NCBI GenBank assembly: GCA_005223185.1
Contig: NJBN01000001.1
Location: 248,001-312,000 of the forward strand
Reading direction: 5' to 3'
Length of the DNA: 64,000 nt
Source of the DNA: a candidate division LCP-89 bacterium B3_LCP
Lineage (GTDB): Bacteria > Electryoneota > B3-LCP
Part shown: positions 10,001 through 19,888 of the stretch, piece after piece
Numbering within the stretch: the stretch's first letter is position 1
How the letters are laid out: every line of letters begins with the position of its first letter
Position numbers and translations under genes: made by a program
The notes under the pieces: model-generated
What the model was told of the DNA's origin: nothing
What the model saw: the letters and a program-made list of their open reading frames with translations, nothing else
The model's database searches: none

Positions 10001-11926
10001 ATGGATAAACCAATTAGAAAAATAGGGCAAAGTGAATTTGTTATAGGATTTATTTTACTCGTTTGTTTGGGTATGTCGGTGCAATTATGGGCTGCCTCCC
10101 AGTGGGCAGGAAATTTCGACAGTGACGAGGCTATTCATGGATTATTAGCTCATCATATCCTGGAGGGAAAGCTTCCAATTTACTTTTTGGGGCAAGGATA
10201 CTTGGGGTGTATTGAATCATATATTGCCGCAAGTCTTATGAAGGTATTAGGTACAGGGGTTTTTACAATTCGGATTAGCAGCCTAGCTCTATTCTGTATC
10301 TTTTTAATTTTACATGGATTTGTGGTATACAAATTCTGGGGAAGCCGCACAGCTTTGATTAGTTTATTTCTGCTAGCACTACCTTCATGGCAAATCTTAT
10401 GGTGGACCTTTCGACCAACGAGCGGTTTATGTCCTCTTTTCGTTTTTGGTACATCTGCCCTACTATTATCGCACAATAAAATATTCAATGGAAAATACCG
10501 AAGAGTTCGCATTTTCTTAATAGGAATCATTTTTGGCCTGGGAGTTTGGATCCATCCTATGATAGTATATTATATTTTACCTATTGGTACCTTTTATTGG
10601 TTACAAATGCCAGAATGGTCAATACTCCGGAAGCGATTAGCCGAATTCATATCGGCTAAGATTAACTTTTCACCAAACACTTTATTTTTCGGTTTGAGCC
10701 TATTCGCATTTTTATTGATAGTGGTGACCTTTTTTACAAGTGGATGTAAACCACAAGATTTATTCGTAAAATTGAGGATTCTAACACTAATAATTCTCTT
10801 CGGATTAATATCTACAACGGTCCTCTTACTATTTTTCAACAGTAAACGTCGTAAGCAGTTGATCGGTAGTAGCACCCTTTTAATGAGTGGTCTCACTCTT
10901 GGTAATTTCCCCTTGTGGGGGGCTTGGTTCTTCTTGGGGGTGGTCCACAGCCCCCGCACTGTATCTTCTTGCCCAATACAGATTCTTGACCGTGCAAATG
11001 CTGTTTTTGGAGAGATTCTACCCTCAATGTGGGGATTGCCTTTTTTCTCGGAAACGTTCTATTTAGATGTTATACACAGTTCGGTTTGGAGTAAACCACT
11101 TGTGAATATCGTTTTTTGGATGATTGTCTTGGTTAATCTTGTATTCTTCTTAGGTTGGTTTTTCTGGTCTGAGAGAAAGTTGTTATGGTCTTTGGCCACT
11201 ATGTCACCTCTGCCTAAAGCGTCTCAAGGAGCTGCAATATTTAGCCTATTATTTGGTGTACCCTTAATCGTAGCACTCCTGGCGGGTAATACGGATATAG
11301 GTATCTCTGCGATGCGATATGTAGTTGTTTCCTGGCAAGCAGGTTCAGCCATTTTGGCTATCTCTATGTCGCACGTGTTTAATTCTTCTAAGATACTTGC
11401 TCGAATGCTTATTGGAATTTGGGCAATACAAATCATTTTTGGAAATCTGTTTTATGTTGGTAATATCTGGAGCCAACAAAAGGATTGGAATTCACATATG
11501 ACCATTTCTGCTCTCGAAGAATTCTTTAATGAAAACCAAGTCGAGGGAGGATACGCTGATTATTGGATTTCCTACAGGGTTAATTTCCTCACTGAAGAGA
11601 GGATCATCATAGCACCCTATAATGGTGTTGATCGGTATAGACCATATACGAACAAAGTCCGTGAGCTTCCCCTGCAGGCTTTTATTTTTCATGTTGATTC
11701 AATATCAACTAATACATCAGAGGTGGAAGCTATGATAGATTATATGAATACCGACTTCGGTTTTGGTGTTGCCAAGACGGAAATCATTGCGAAATTGCCA
11801 GACATGTCATTTATAAAGCGTCAACAGGTTTCCCATTGGGATGTCTGGCTATTCAGTGCAGAGGGCGGGAAGAATGAATCTAATTATACAGGTAAGGAGA
11901 ATTCATCGCCTCGAGATTATCCATAG
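10001..11926 (+). CDS. Polytopic membrane glycosyltransferase, GT-C fold (PMT/ArnT-like)
   Basis: About 641 residues from the ATG at 10001. There is one N-terminal transmembrane helix, then the acidic motif FDSDEAIHG near residue 37-45, which sits where GT-C enzymes carry their catalytic Asp/Glu in the first periplasmic loop. Ten or more further hydrophobic segments run to about residue 480, and a soluble C-terminal domain ends the protein. It probably transfers a sugar from a polyprenyl-phosphate donor on the outer face of the inner membrane. The substrate is unknown. Codon use is AT-rich compared with the mutase gene upstream, consistent with a separately acquired block. Confidence 0.8.
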   Translation: MDKPIRKIGQSEFVIGFILLVCLGMSVQLWAASQWAGNFDSDEAIHGLLAHHILEGKLPIYFLGQGYLGCIESYIAASLMKVLGTGVFTIRISSLALFCIFLILHGFVVYKFWGSRTALISLFLLALPSWQILWWTFRPTSGLCPLFVFGTSALLLSHNKIFNGKYRRVRIFLIGIIFGLGVWIHPMIVYYILPIGTFYWLQMPEWSILRKRLAEFISAKINFSPNTLFFGLSLFAFLLIVVTFFTSGCKPQDLFVKLRILTLIILFGLISTTVLLLFFNSKRRKQLIGSSTLLMSGLTLGNFPLWGAWFFLGVVHSPRTVSSCPIQILDRANAVFGEILPSMWGLPFFSETFYLDVIHSSVWSKPLVNIVFWMIVLVNLVFFLGWFFWSERKLLWSLATMSPLPKASQGAAIFSLLFGVPLIVALLAGNTDIGISAMRYVVVSWQAGSAILAISMSHVFNSSKILARMLIGIWAIQIIFGNLFYVGNIWSQQKDWNSHMTISALEEFFNENQVEGGYADYWISYRVNFLTEERIIIAPYNGVDRYRPYTNKVRELPLQAFIFHVDSISTNTSEVEAMIDYMNTDFGFGVAKTEIIAKLPDMSFIKRQQVSHWDVWLFSAEGGKNESNYTGKENSSPRDYP

Positions 11927-12052
11927 TCTGGGAATTCCTATATCGTTGTTGTCAATCTGGTAAATATTTGATGTAAACAGGGAACATACTCATATTTGAG
12001 ATTTTTCATGGAAATTCGTTACTTCAGTCTAACCATGTAATCTACTTCGCAA

Positions 12053-13654
12053 ATGAAAGATTTTCTTCGAAATTATCGAACTGCACCTTGGCCGAAATTG
12101 GAGATACCGCCCATGAGGCGGGGTCATATATATCTCTTTGTCGCTTATGTGGCTGCACTTATTGCACTTGGCTGGCTCATCTGGTTTTCAGGAAGTATTC
12201 AAGCGGAAAACTTCCTAGCTCTCGGATTGGCCATCCCGATAGCATTTCTTCTAAAGAGTCGATTTGTTACACTTCTAGGACTACTAAGCTTCCAAGTTGT
12301 GCTTGCATTTATATTTATGGGGAATTCTGATTATGCTCTATTTTTTGTAGTAGGTCTTTTAGGCGCCATAATTGCTTTTGAAAGCCCCATTATTATGTAT
12401 ATGATTTTGGTTTTGGCGGTTTGGTTTGATAAGTCACTTTTCGCCGTTGGTCACCCTTTACGAATGGAATTCATAATTGGGTCAGGTCTCCTTGCTGGCT
12501 GGGTATTTAAGTCCTTATTGAGTAAATCCAGCAGGGTGGTTAAGGCGTCATTCCCTGAGTTTACTATAACTGTCATTTTATTCTTATGGGTGCTTATAGG
12601 ATACATATTCTGGTGTTATGAGATATATCCTGCTGGCTGGGCGCAACTTAAATTTATCATTATTGGAACACTATTTTTCATAATTACACCACTTGTAATA
12701 AATAATGAGAAGTATCTTGATATCGCGGTACTTACATGGATAGGCGCTGCACTGCTTGCAGCAGGTGCTACGGTATACGCTATCAATGCAGGTATCGGTG
12801 GTGGAACGGATACAGGAAGTGAGAGTGGCTTAGAAATGATGGCATTTACCTATAAGAACAGTACCGCCACCTATATCAGTTATTCATTCTTCTTGGCTCT
12901 CGCCTACTATCATTGGTCAAAAAGACGATTATCAAAGATTATTCTGGCCACAATATTGTTGGCCTTTTTGAGTATAGTATTTTATCTGAGTTCCAAAATG
13001 ACTCTGATTTGCATGGTGGTTGGCTCGGCACTGTTTTACATCGTGGATGGTATCAAGAATCCAAACAAGGTGAATGCTATAAGAATATTAAGTCGTTTAT
13101 TTTTATTCATATTGATTCCTGTTGCTGTAATTACTGTGATTATTTATTCAGGTATTTCCGGTATCATGGGCCCATTTGCACAAGTATTGACTGACCCATT
13201 GAATGTTGGTTCAATGCAGTTCCGTCTGCAAACCTGGGATATTTGTAAAGACATTATTTTAACGGAGAATCATCTAGTAAGAGGATTGGGTTTAGCAGCA
13301 TTTTGGCTCTTGGGAGGCGACTATGGGTTTTTAATCGCCAATTATCAGGAGGATATTGCCATATTCCATCCGCACGGTCTATACCTCGATATCATTTTGC
13401 ACTTTGGGTTTGTCGGTTTGATTTTATTCTTATGGCTAATTTTAAAAAATTCTCATACTCTTTGGAAGTGCTACCTAAGCTTTACATCACACAAATATAG
13501 CTATCTTTGCTTTGGCTTTCTTTGGGGATTGTTCGCAACATATTTAAATTGGCTGATTGATGGTGCGTTTTATAGCAATGTCGATTGGTGGATGTACCTC
13601 GGACTTGCAGTTGCTGCGATTAATGTCGGCAAAACATCGAACGCTCTGAAATGA
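12053..13654 (+). CDS. O-antigen polymerase/ligase-like membrane protein (Wzy/WaaL type)
   Basis: 533 residues with about 12 transmembrane segments and a large periplasmic loop near residues 375-445. That loop ends with FHPHGLYLDIILHFGFVG, matching the H-N/H-x-Y/L-L pattern in Wzy_C/O-antigen ligase proteins. It would polymerise lipid-linked repeat units or ligate them to a carrier. The two roles cannot be separated by sequence alone. It sits between a GT-C glycosyltransferase and an SGNH-domain protein in the AT-rich block. The ATG at 12053 has no strong Shine-Dalgarno. Confidence 0.78.
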   Translation: MKDFLRNYRTAPWPKLEIPPMRRGHIYLFVAYVAALIALGWLIWFSGSIQAENFLALGLAIPIAFLLKSRFVTLLGLLSFQVVLAFIFMGNSDYALFFVVGLLGAIIAFESPIIMYMILVLAVWFDKSLFAVGHPLRMEFIIGSGLLAGWVFKSLLSKSSRVVKASFPEFTITVILFLWVLIGYIFWCYEIYPAGWAQLKFIIIGTLFFIITPLVINNEKYLDIAVLTWIGAALLAAGATVYAINAGIGGGTDTGSESGLEMMAFTYKNSTATYISYSFFLALAYYHWSKRRLSKIILATILLAFLSIVFYLSSKMTLICMVVGSALFYIVDGIKNPNKVNAIRILSRLFLFILIPVAVITVIIYSGISGIMGPFAQVLTDPLNVGSMQFRLQTWDICKDIILTENHLVRGLGLAAFWLLGGDYGFLIANYQEDIAIFHPHGLYLDIILHFGFVGLILFLWLILKNSHTLWKCYLSFTSHKYSYLCFGFLWGLFATYLNWLIDGAFYSNVDWWMYLGLAVAAINVGKTSNALK

Positions 13655-13715
13655 CGGTAAAACTATCTTCAGGAACACTTCTCTTCAATCTCTTTGCGTA
13701 GCTGAAAAATGATCT

Positions 13716-15281
13716 ATGATGGTTCAGGATGGAATGACGGTATCTCGAAGGTGGTCTTCAATTGCAATTAAATACAACAAGAAAAACGCATTATCTACCT
13801 TGGTATTCTCGGTGAATGAAAAGTTCAAAGGGGGTGTCTTCCCTGGCAACGCTTTAAATTGGTGGCATTTAACGCGCTACTCAATTACAGGATTCATCTT
13901 ACTTTCTACTCTCATGCCTTTGACGAATAGCGTATTACATGCACGGCCCAGCATCCCCAGTGATCCGCTGTTCGTCTCATTAGCTGTCATTTTAATCTTA
14001 TATATATTGTCCATTCTGGCATTATTTGCCTTTTTTCGTAGGAACGCCAAAGTTAAAAAGTTGGTTGTGAACAACATCGTTTTAATCGCTGCGACATTCA
14101 TTGTCCTGAGCGGTCTAAAACTGGCAGATTTCGTTTTGGGGATGGTCATTAAGGAGAGAGATTTTATCTTCACACCTAACACCACCGCGCTTTATGATAC
14201 ACCCGAATTTTCATATACGGCAAGTATAAATTATTTAGGCTTTAGGGGGCCTGATCCCGATTTAAAAAAAGATAGCAAGACCTACAAAATCCTCATGCTT
14301 GGTGATTCCTTCACATTCGGCTGGGGGCTGGAATTTGAAGATACCTGGCCATGGGTAGCACAGAATATGCTAAATGAAAAGGGTCACAATGTGAGGATAT
14401 ACAATTTAGGCGGGCCTGGACACCACCCCATGCACTATTTTTATACCGCAAAAAGAACTCTTCCTCATTTGAAGCCTGACCTGGTTATCGTAAACATTCT
14501 CCAGGGGAATGATCTTTATCAGATCGCCCCAAAACGTTTTATGCAATCTCGGCTATTGAAAGGAGACGACCGCACAGCCTCAAGGCTTGAACAGCTCACA
14601 AAGTATTTTAAAAAGCTCTATCCTTTCGTTGGGTATATTCTACTTAGTGAAGGTATATTTGGCAACCAGGATATTGAAGTAGGCATTACACCGCAATGGC
14701 AGGAACAAGGCAGACAGATTTTTGATTTGTTTACCATAGAAGCAGAAAATCGCTTCTACCAAATAGACGAGCGAATTCAAAGGATGTTTTTTGACGGGCA
14801 ATTGAACCCGAAGTTCGTTTACGATGCCGTTCTTGTACCAGATCGCTTTTTATATCATGAGAATACTAATGCTCGAGAGACTCAAAGGGCTATTGACCAG
14901 GCGTCAAACTATTTGAGAGACATTAAGGGGATAGCCCAAGAATACGACTGCGAGGTTATCGTCAGCATAGTTCCTTATCCTCCTTTTATCAGCCCAACCA
15001 GCTCGAAAAACATGCAATTAATGGGCTATATTTTGAACGAGAACCTGTTAACTTCGCAGGCTTCGGTGGAAGCTGTTCTCCTCGCTGCTGAGAACGCGGG
15101 TATAGAGTGTATTTCTGCTGTGGACCGTTTTCGGTCGATAGAAGAGGATAATCTGTATTATGACTTTGATTGCCATCTTAATGAGGCTGGAGCTTTAGAA
15201 TACGCAACGTTTATCGCTGAGTCGATTGAGGGTAGAATTACAGATTCTGAAATCGACATTGCTGATCAACGACAGGAATGA
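13716..15281 (+). CDS. Membrane-anchored SGNH/GDSL-type hydrolase or acyltransferase
   Basis: 521 residues. Three hydrophobic segments (about 54-72, 86-107 and 119-140) are followed by a soluble domain starting LMLGDSFTFGWG (block I serine at about 197). Later blocks include GGPGHHP and ILQGNDLYQ, and the catalytic D-x-x-H is plausibly DFDCHLN near residue 497. This is the fold of esterases and of AlgJ/AlgX-like or DHHW acyltransfer proteins. In this context it may add or remove acetyl groups on the glycan built by the neighbouring enzymes. The substrate is inferred from context only. Confidence 0.75.
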   Translation: MMVQDGMTVSRRWSSIAIKYNKKNALSTLVFSVNEKFKGGVFPGNALNWWHLTRYSITGFILLSTLMPLTNSVLHARPSIPSDPLFVSLAVILILYILSILALFAFFRRNAKVKKLVVNNIVLIAATFIVLSGLKLADFVLGMVIKERDFIFTPNTTALYDTPEFSYTASINYLGFRGPDPDLKKDSKTYKILMLGDSFTFGWGLEFEDTWPWVAQNMLNEKGHNVRIYNLGGPGHHPMHYFYTAKRTLPHLKPDLVIVNILQGNDLYQIAPKRFMQSRLLKGDDRTASRLEQLTKYFKKLYPFVGYILLSEGIFGNQDIEVGITPQWQEQGRQIFDLFTIEAENRFYQIDERIQRMFFDGQLNPKFVYDAVLVPDRFLYHENTNARETQRAIDQASNYLRDIKGIAQEYDCEVIVSIVPYPPFISPTSSKNMQLMGYILNENLLTSQASVEAVLLAAENAGIECISAVDRFRSIEEDNLYYDFDCHLNEAGALEYATFIAESIEGRITDSEIDIADQRQE

Positions 15282-15335
15282 AAGATATTTGGCCGATAGT
15301 TTCAACTAAAATAAAATTATCCCCTCACCACCGAA

Positions 15336-16955
15336 TTGAAAAATCTTAAGACGACAAATCACGTTCGAAAATTTTCCTTAAATCTGTATCGGTATGATAT
15401 AATACTGCTAAGTTTCATCTTTTTTTGCGCAATATTACTGAGATTGTACAGGTTGTTCGACCTTGACCTCTGGTTCGACGAGGTTGCGATCCTCTTTCAG
15501 ACCGAGATGTCATTTGCAGAAATCTGGTCATTCAGTACCACTGAAAACTTTCCCCCATTTTACACATGGATGTTAAAAGTATGGGGCTACTTTAGTACAG
15601 ATATTGGCTGGCTTCGATTTTTAAGTGCTATTTTTGGTTCTTTGATACCGCTGGTTTGTTATTTGATAGGGCGCGAGCTGTTTAACAGGAAGGAATCCCT
15701 GTACTTTGGGTTATTATGCGCTTTTTCCGTGCCACTAATCTATTATTCTCAAAATATTAGAATGTATTCCTTATTTGTCCTCCTATGCAGTCTTTCTTTT
15801 CTTGGCTTCATTAAGGCGCTCAAAACGAACGCCTGGAAATATTGGGTGCTGGTAGCGGTATCCAACCTTTTGGGCTTTTATACTTTTCTGTTCATGGTGT
15901 TTGTGATGGCAGGTGAATTTCTGGTATTATTTTTCAGGGACAGATTCAGATTTACCAGGTATTCGCGTTTCCTCTACCTTCATCTATTAGTCTTTATCTT
16001 GATGCTATTCTGGATGGTTCCCTTTTTCGAAAGGTATATCAATCTAAGCAGAGAAGTTCAGGCTCATATTACACTTGGCCAAATAGCGAAAGTGTTCTTC
16101 TTCTTAGGTACAGGCACCGATTTTTCAGATAAATATCTTTTAGCGTTCTTTCTTAATATCCCTTTTGCCCTTGGATTCATTATGGGAATACGGAGCTGGA
16201 AGGATAACAAACAAATCACGGCTTTGGCGATTTTATTCTGTTGCACCGTTCTATTTAGTTGTGTGTTATCTACTCTTGGTCCAACTATTCTCTATGGTCG
16301 GTATTTGTTATTTTTACTCCCCATTTACTTTGCACTTATTCTGCACGGTTACAAAAGCGTAAAAAGCAAGATTTTGCGAACCGTTGTATTGAGCGCTGTA
16401 TTTATCTCTCTGCTTTATTCAAACCTTTACTATTACACTCATTATCTTAAAGTTCACGATGATTTTCGTTATCTTTGGTATGAAGTGGAAAGAGTCGATG
16501 GCCATTCCTTTTCAAAAATTGCCAGGGAAGTAGAAAATCAAATCACCGAGCAGGAGATAATAGTCCATTATTCAGATCCAAGCATCAGGTCCTTCAGCTT
16601 TTTCCCTTTCTTGTATTATCACGGAAGAGAGCAACCCGAATATATTTATTCCAAGGACGACTTGCCACAGCATGCCGGTTATCAGTATTTGAGAACCGGG
16701 GAACGACTTGGAAGTTTGGATGAATTAGCTGAATTACCAAAAGGTATTTGGGTTATCACATTAAATTCCTCGACTATTCTGACTGATTATGAGACTCTCG
16801 TTGAAACAACGAGACAATCTTGGATTCATCATGATAACTTGCCCGGTGAGCTCGACTATTTCGGCTATAAGTATAACCAAAGCTCATCGATTGGCGGTGT
16901 AACTGCAGCCCATTTCATATTGTCTGATGAGGAAAAACACCAGGTAGATAAATAG
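15336..16955 (+). CDS. Polytopic membrane glycosyltransferase, GT-C/PMT_2-like
   Basis: 539 residues from a TTG start. The first transmembrane helix (about 21-38) is followed by LDLWFDEVAILF (44-55), the canonical D-L-W-x-D-E motif of the dolichyl-phosphate-mannose transferase-like superfamily. NFPPFYTWMLKVW follows, another family hallmark. About ten more transmembrane helices precede a soluble C-terminus (about 385-539). It is predicted to use a polyprenyl-linked sugar donor in the periplasm. Second of three GT-C enzymes in this block. Confidence 0.82.
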   Translation: MKNLKTTNHVRKFSLNLYRYDIILLSFIFFCAILLRLYRLFDLDLWFDEVAILFQTEMSFAEIWSFSTTENFPPFYTWMLKVWGYFSTDIGWLRFLSAIFGSLIPLVCYLIGRELFNRKESLYFGLLCAFSVPLIYYSQNIRMYSLFVLLCSLSFLGFIKALKTNAWKYWVLVAVSNLLGFYTFLFMVFVMAGEFLVLFFRDRFRFTRYSRFLYLHLLVFILMLFWMVPFFERYINLSREVQAHITLGQIAKVFFFLGTGTDFSDKYLLAFFLNIPFALGFIMGIRSWKDNKQITALAILFCCTVLFSCVLSTLGPTILYGRYLLFLLPIYFALILHGYKSVKSKILRTVVLSAVFISLLYSNLYYYTHYLKVHDDFRYLWYEVERVDGHSFSKIAREVENQITEQEIIVHYSDPSIRSFSFFPFLYYHGREQPEYIYSKDDLPQHAGYQYLRTGERLGSLDELAELPKGIWVITLNSSTILTDYETLVETTRQSWIHHDNLPGELDYFGYKYNQSSSIGGVTAAHFILSDEEKHQVDK

Positions 16956-17019
16956 ATAATATCATTTTAGAGTTAGAATTTAGAAGGAATACAGCAGGAG
17001 AGAAGCCTAAGAGCCATCC

Positions 17020-17652
17020 ATGCCAACTCACGATCCCGGCTACTTCAGTAACATTCGTCCCGAGATAATAGAATTTGTTCCACAGGACGTTAAGAAAGTC
17101 TTGGAGGTTGGCTGTGGCTATGGTTTTTTTGGGGCGATGATTAAACAGAGGAACGGTGCTGAGGTCTGGGGAGTGGAATCGAATATTGACGCGGCGGCAG
17201 AAGCGGTCGGGAGGTTGGATAAAGTCGTTGAAGATAACTTCGAAGAGGGTTTAGATCTACCTGCGGGCTACTTCGACTGTCTGGTGTTCAATGATGTTTT
17301 GGAACATTTAGTCGAACCGGAAGAAGCACTGGAATACGGCAAAACACTGCTCAGTGAAGGAGGGGTGGTTGTCGCTTCCATCCCCAATGTGCGGTACATC
17401 AAGAACGTAGTACATCTCGTCTTTGGAGGAGATTGGAAATATACTCAAGACGGTATCTTAGATAGAACACACCTGCGCTTTTTCACGCACAAGAGTATTA
17501 TCCGATTAATTGGTGAGTTGGGTGGTGAAATACTGGCTGTAAAAGGCATAAATCCCACCAGGAGCAAGTTTTTTAAGTTGTTCAATATCATCCTATTCAA
17601 GCGCTTCGACGATATGAAATACATGCAAATCGTCACCGTTTTCAGATTTTAA
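17020..17652 (+). CDS. Class I SAM-dependent methyltransferase
   Basis: 210 residues, soluble. Motif I VLEVGCGYGFFGAMI is at residues 28-42, an acidic residue ends the second strand (GVESN), and FDCLVFNDVLEHLVEP near residue 87-102 is the motif IV/post-IV region typical of UbiE/Methyltransf_11-type enzymes. The C-terminal basic patch (KFFKLFNIILFKRF) could contact the membrane. In this cluster it may O-methylate a sugar or lipid carrier. Its base composition is less AT-rich than the membrane proteins on either side. Confidence 0.82.
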   Translation: MPTHDPGYFSNIRPEIIEFVPQDVKKVLEVGCGYGFFGAMIKQRNGAEVWGVESNIDAAAEAVGRLDKVVEDNFEEGLDLPAGYFDCLVFNDVLEHLVEPEEALEYGKTLLSEGGVVVASIPNVRYIKNVVHLVFGGDWKYTQDGILDRTHLRFFTHKSIIRLIGELGGEILAVKGINPTRSKFFKLFNIILFKRFDDMKYMQIVTVFRF

Positions 17653-17675
17653 CTAACTTCAAAGGAGACCAGGTA

Positions 17676-19346
17676 ATGTTGGTAGAACCATCGGATAAAA
17701 AAGTCAGGGACAGAAAATTTGGATTCTTAAAGAGTTGGTGGGGAATCATTTATATCATCATCGTGTCATACGCTTTGATCGTAATGACGGTATTTCCCAA
17801 ATGGACGGTTGATGATGCCTACATATTATATCGGTACGCGCACAATTTAGCCGATCATTCAGAGCTTACCTGGAATGTCGGCGAAGATCCTATTGAAGGA
17901 TACACAGGTATCGCTTTACCAGTCATATTGGCTCTTTTTGCCAAACTGGGAATATCCCCTCTGGTTATGAGTAAGATAATCGGTATAATCTTTTATTTTG
18001 TGAGTGGTTTCGTCCTTCATCTATTACTGCGAAAATTAAAAGTTCAAAGGCTGGCTCACGCAATCGTCTTGATACTTTATTTTACTGCTCCTTTTAATTT
18101 TGTTCACGCTTGGAGCGGAATGGAGACAACTTTTTTCGGCGCAATCCTGCTGGTATGTATTTATGCTCTATTCAGCAACTTAACCCCATCTGATAAAAGA
18201 GGTCCCAAAGAAGCCGGATTGATTTTACTACTGCTATTTGCTGGCTTCGTCCGACCGGAAGGAGTTATATTAGCTGTGATGTCTTTTATTGCACTGGCAT
18301 ACTACAAGAGAAAATACGACAGGAATGAGTTTTGGCGCTTTATTGTTCGTTTCTGTATTCTATTTGTGATTCCAGGCTTCATATATTTTATCTGCAGATG
18401 GCAATATTATGGCCAGTTTTTCCCCAATACATTCTATGCGAAAGACAGTCCAACTATTTTTGAAAAATGGTCTATAATCAAGTTAGCTATATTTTCGATA
18501 TTCTACCTGGCAATTCCCACCATAGGTTGCATAATATTAAACTCGATAAATCTCAAAGCAGTAATAGCGCAAGTTAAAGGTCGGTATTCTTTCCTGATGA
18601 AGCCGGAGTTCCTAATCGCCGGTTTTGCCGTTCTTGCTTTTGCAGTGTTGGTAAACTTTCAATACCTTCGCTCACGGCTATTAATGAATTTCGAATTCCG
18701 CTTTTTTGTGCCGTTTTTCTCCATCTCTTTGATCTTTTTAGGTGTTTTTTTAAGTTTAGGTTTTCATGCGCTTAAGGAAGTTAGGCATAATAAACCCATG
18801 ATGTATCGGATAATCGGGACCGCGACGATTATTCTCTTCGCGGTTCAACTATTAGTCAACGTCAATCAGTTAAAAAAGTACGTGTATTTGAAGACTGCCT
18901 ATAAAAGCATGATAGATGAAGAGCATATTCCGGCGGGTACATTTCTCAGGGAAAGTGTACCTTCTGACGAATGGTTGATCGTTATACATGATACGGGCGC
19001 TATTCCGTATTACTCCGGACTTAAGACCGTTGATTTCAGCCGCTTGAATGACGAAGTGCTTTTAAAAAAGGATCTATCCACCTCTGAAATTCTGGATTAT
19101 TTTTATTCATTCAATGCCGGTGCAGTTGTTATTACAAGTTACGAGTGGGATAAAATCCACCAACCCTGGATTTACGGACCTGAAGCGGAACTTATCGCCA
19201 GTGATCCGCGCTTTGAGCAGTACGTTCTGGTTAAAAAATATAAAGCAGACGTCCCACCTGAGAGTCCTGCCCACGATTATTTCTTGTTTCTATTTCTACG
19301 TAAAGATTTAAGCGAATTGTTAGATGCTCCTTTAACAAATTCCTAA
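17676..19346 (+). CDS. Polytopic membrane glycosyltransferase, GT-C (DDAY-motif family)
   Basis: 556 residues, preceded by an AAAGGAG Shine-Dalgarno. After the first helix comes WTVDDAYILYRYAHNL (43-58), then LTWNVGEDPIEGYTG. This W-x-x-DDA-[YF]-I-x-[YF]-R-Y-A pattern marks a GT-C group that includes mycobacterial arabinofuranosyltransferases and many uncharacterised relatives. About ten transmembrane helices and a periplasmic C-terminal domain follow. It is the last gene of the AT-rich block, and the mutase small subunit starts 121 bp downstream. Confidence 0.8.
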   Translation: MLVEPSDKKVRDRKFGFLKSWWGIIYIIIVSYALIVMTVFPKWTVDDAYILYRYAHNLADHSELTWNVGEDPIEGYTGIALPVILALFAKLGISPLVMSKIIGIIFYFVSGFVLHLLLRKLKVQRLAHAIVLILYFTAPFNFVHAWSGMETTFFGAILLVCIYALFSNLTPSDKRGPKEAGLILLLLFAGFVRPEGVILAVMSFIALAYYKRKYDRNEFWRFIVRFCILFVIPGFIYFICRWQYYGQFFPNTFYAKDSPTIFEKWSIIKLAIFSIFYLAIPTIGCIILNSINLKAVIAQVKGRYSFLMKPEFLIAGFAVLAFAVLVNFQYLRSRLLMNFEFRFFVPFFSISLIFLGVFLSLGFHALKEVRHNKPMMYRIIGTATIILFAVQLLVNVNQLKKYVYLKTAYKSMIDEEHIPAGTFLRESVPSDEWLIVIHDTGAIPYYSGLKTVDFSRLNDEVLLKKDLSTSEILDYFYSFNAGAVVITSYEWDKIHQPWIYGPEAELIASDPRFEQYVLVKKYKADVPPESPAHDYFLFLFLRKDLSELLDAPLTNS

Positions 19347-19467
19347 AAAACATGGGTGTGCCCCTATGAACAATAAAAAGCATCGATTCGTCACTGAATG
19401 GCACACTACGCATAATACTAAAAAAAAAGAACAATAATCTGATAAATCACAACTGGTCTTTACTACC

Positions 19468-19878
19468 ATGAACCACAAGATACGCATTCTGATCGCCAAG
19501 CCGGGCTTAGATGGGCACGACCGTGGTGCCAAAGTTATGGCATCCGCTTTTCGCGATGCCGGTTTCGAAGTGATTTACGCGGGGCTGCGGCAAACGCCGG
19601 AAATGATAGTTGAAGCCGCCATGCAAGAGGACGTGGACGTTATCGGTCTATCAATTCTATCCGGAGCACACATGACCCTGTTTACCCGCGTAAACGAGTT
19701 GATGAAAGAACATGAGATGACCGATGTACTCCTCACTGGTGGTGGTATTATATCCCCGGACGACATCGAGGAGCTGGGAAAGATCGGTGTCGGCAAACTT
19801 TTTGGCCCTGGCACACCGACTCAGGAAGCAGTTGACTACATAAAGCAGTGGGTTGAATCTGAACGAAACGTAACTTAG
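19468..19878 (+). CDS. Methylmalonyl-CoA mutase, B12-binding (small) subunit
   Basis: 136 residues forming a stand-alone cobalamin-binding Rossmann domain. The cobalt-ligand motif is DGHDRG (15-20, lower-axial His17), followed by LSGAHM and [17 protein letters not shown], as in the C-terminal third of full-length mutases. It should pair with the catalytic subunit at 8223-9887. The start is clear from homology, but no recognisable Shine-Dalgarno precedes it, while an orphan one is left behind the catalytic gene. It is followed 10 bp later by glutamine synthetase. Confidence 0.94.
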   Translation: MNHKIRILIAKPGLDGHDRGAKVMASAFRDAGFEVIYAGLRQTPEMIVEAAMQEDVDVIGLSILSGAHMTLFTRVNELMKEHEMTDVLLTGGGIISPDDIEELGKIGVGKLFGPGTPTQEAVDYIKQWVESERNVT

Positions 19879-19888
19879 AGGGGGTTGC

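Noticed and set aside
9998-19346. Glycan block as a prophage or transposon
   Set aside because: No integrase, transposase, att-like direct repeat or tRNA was seen at either edge; only the AT-rich composition and broken operon suggest transfer.
19366-19437. 23-codon ORF before the B12-binding subunit
   Set aside because: No Shine-Dalgarno and low complexity (Lys/Asn/His rich); chance frames of this size are common in AT-rich DNA.
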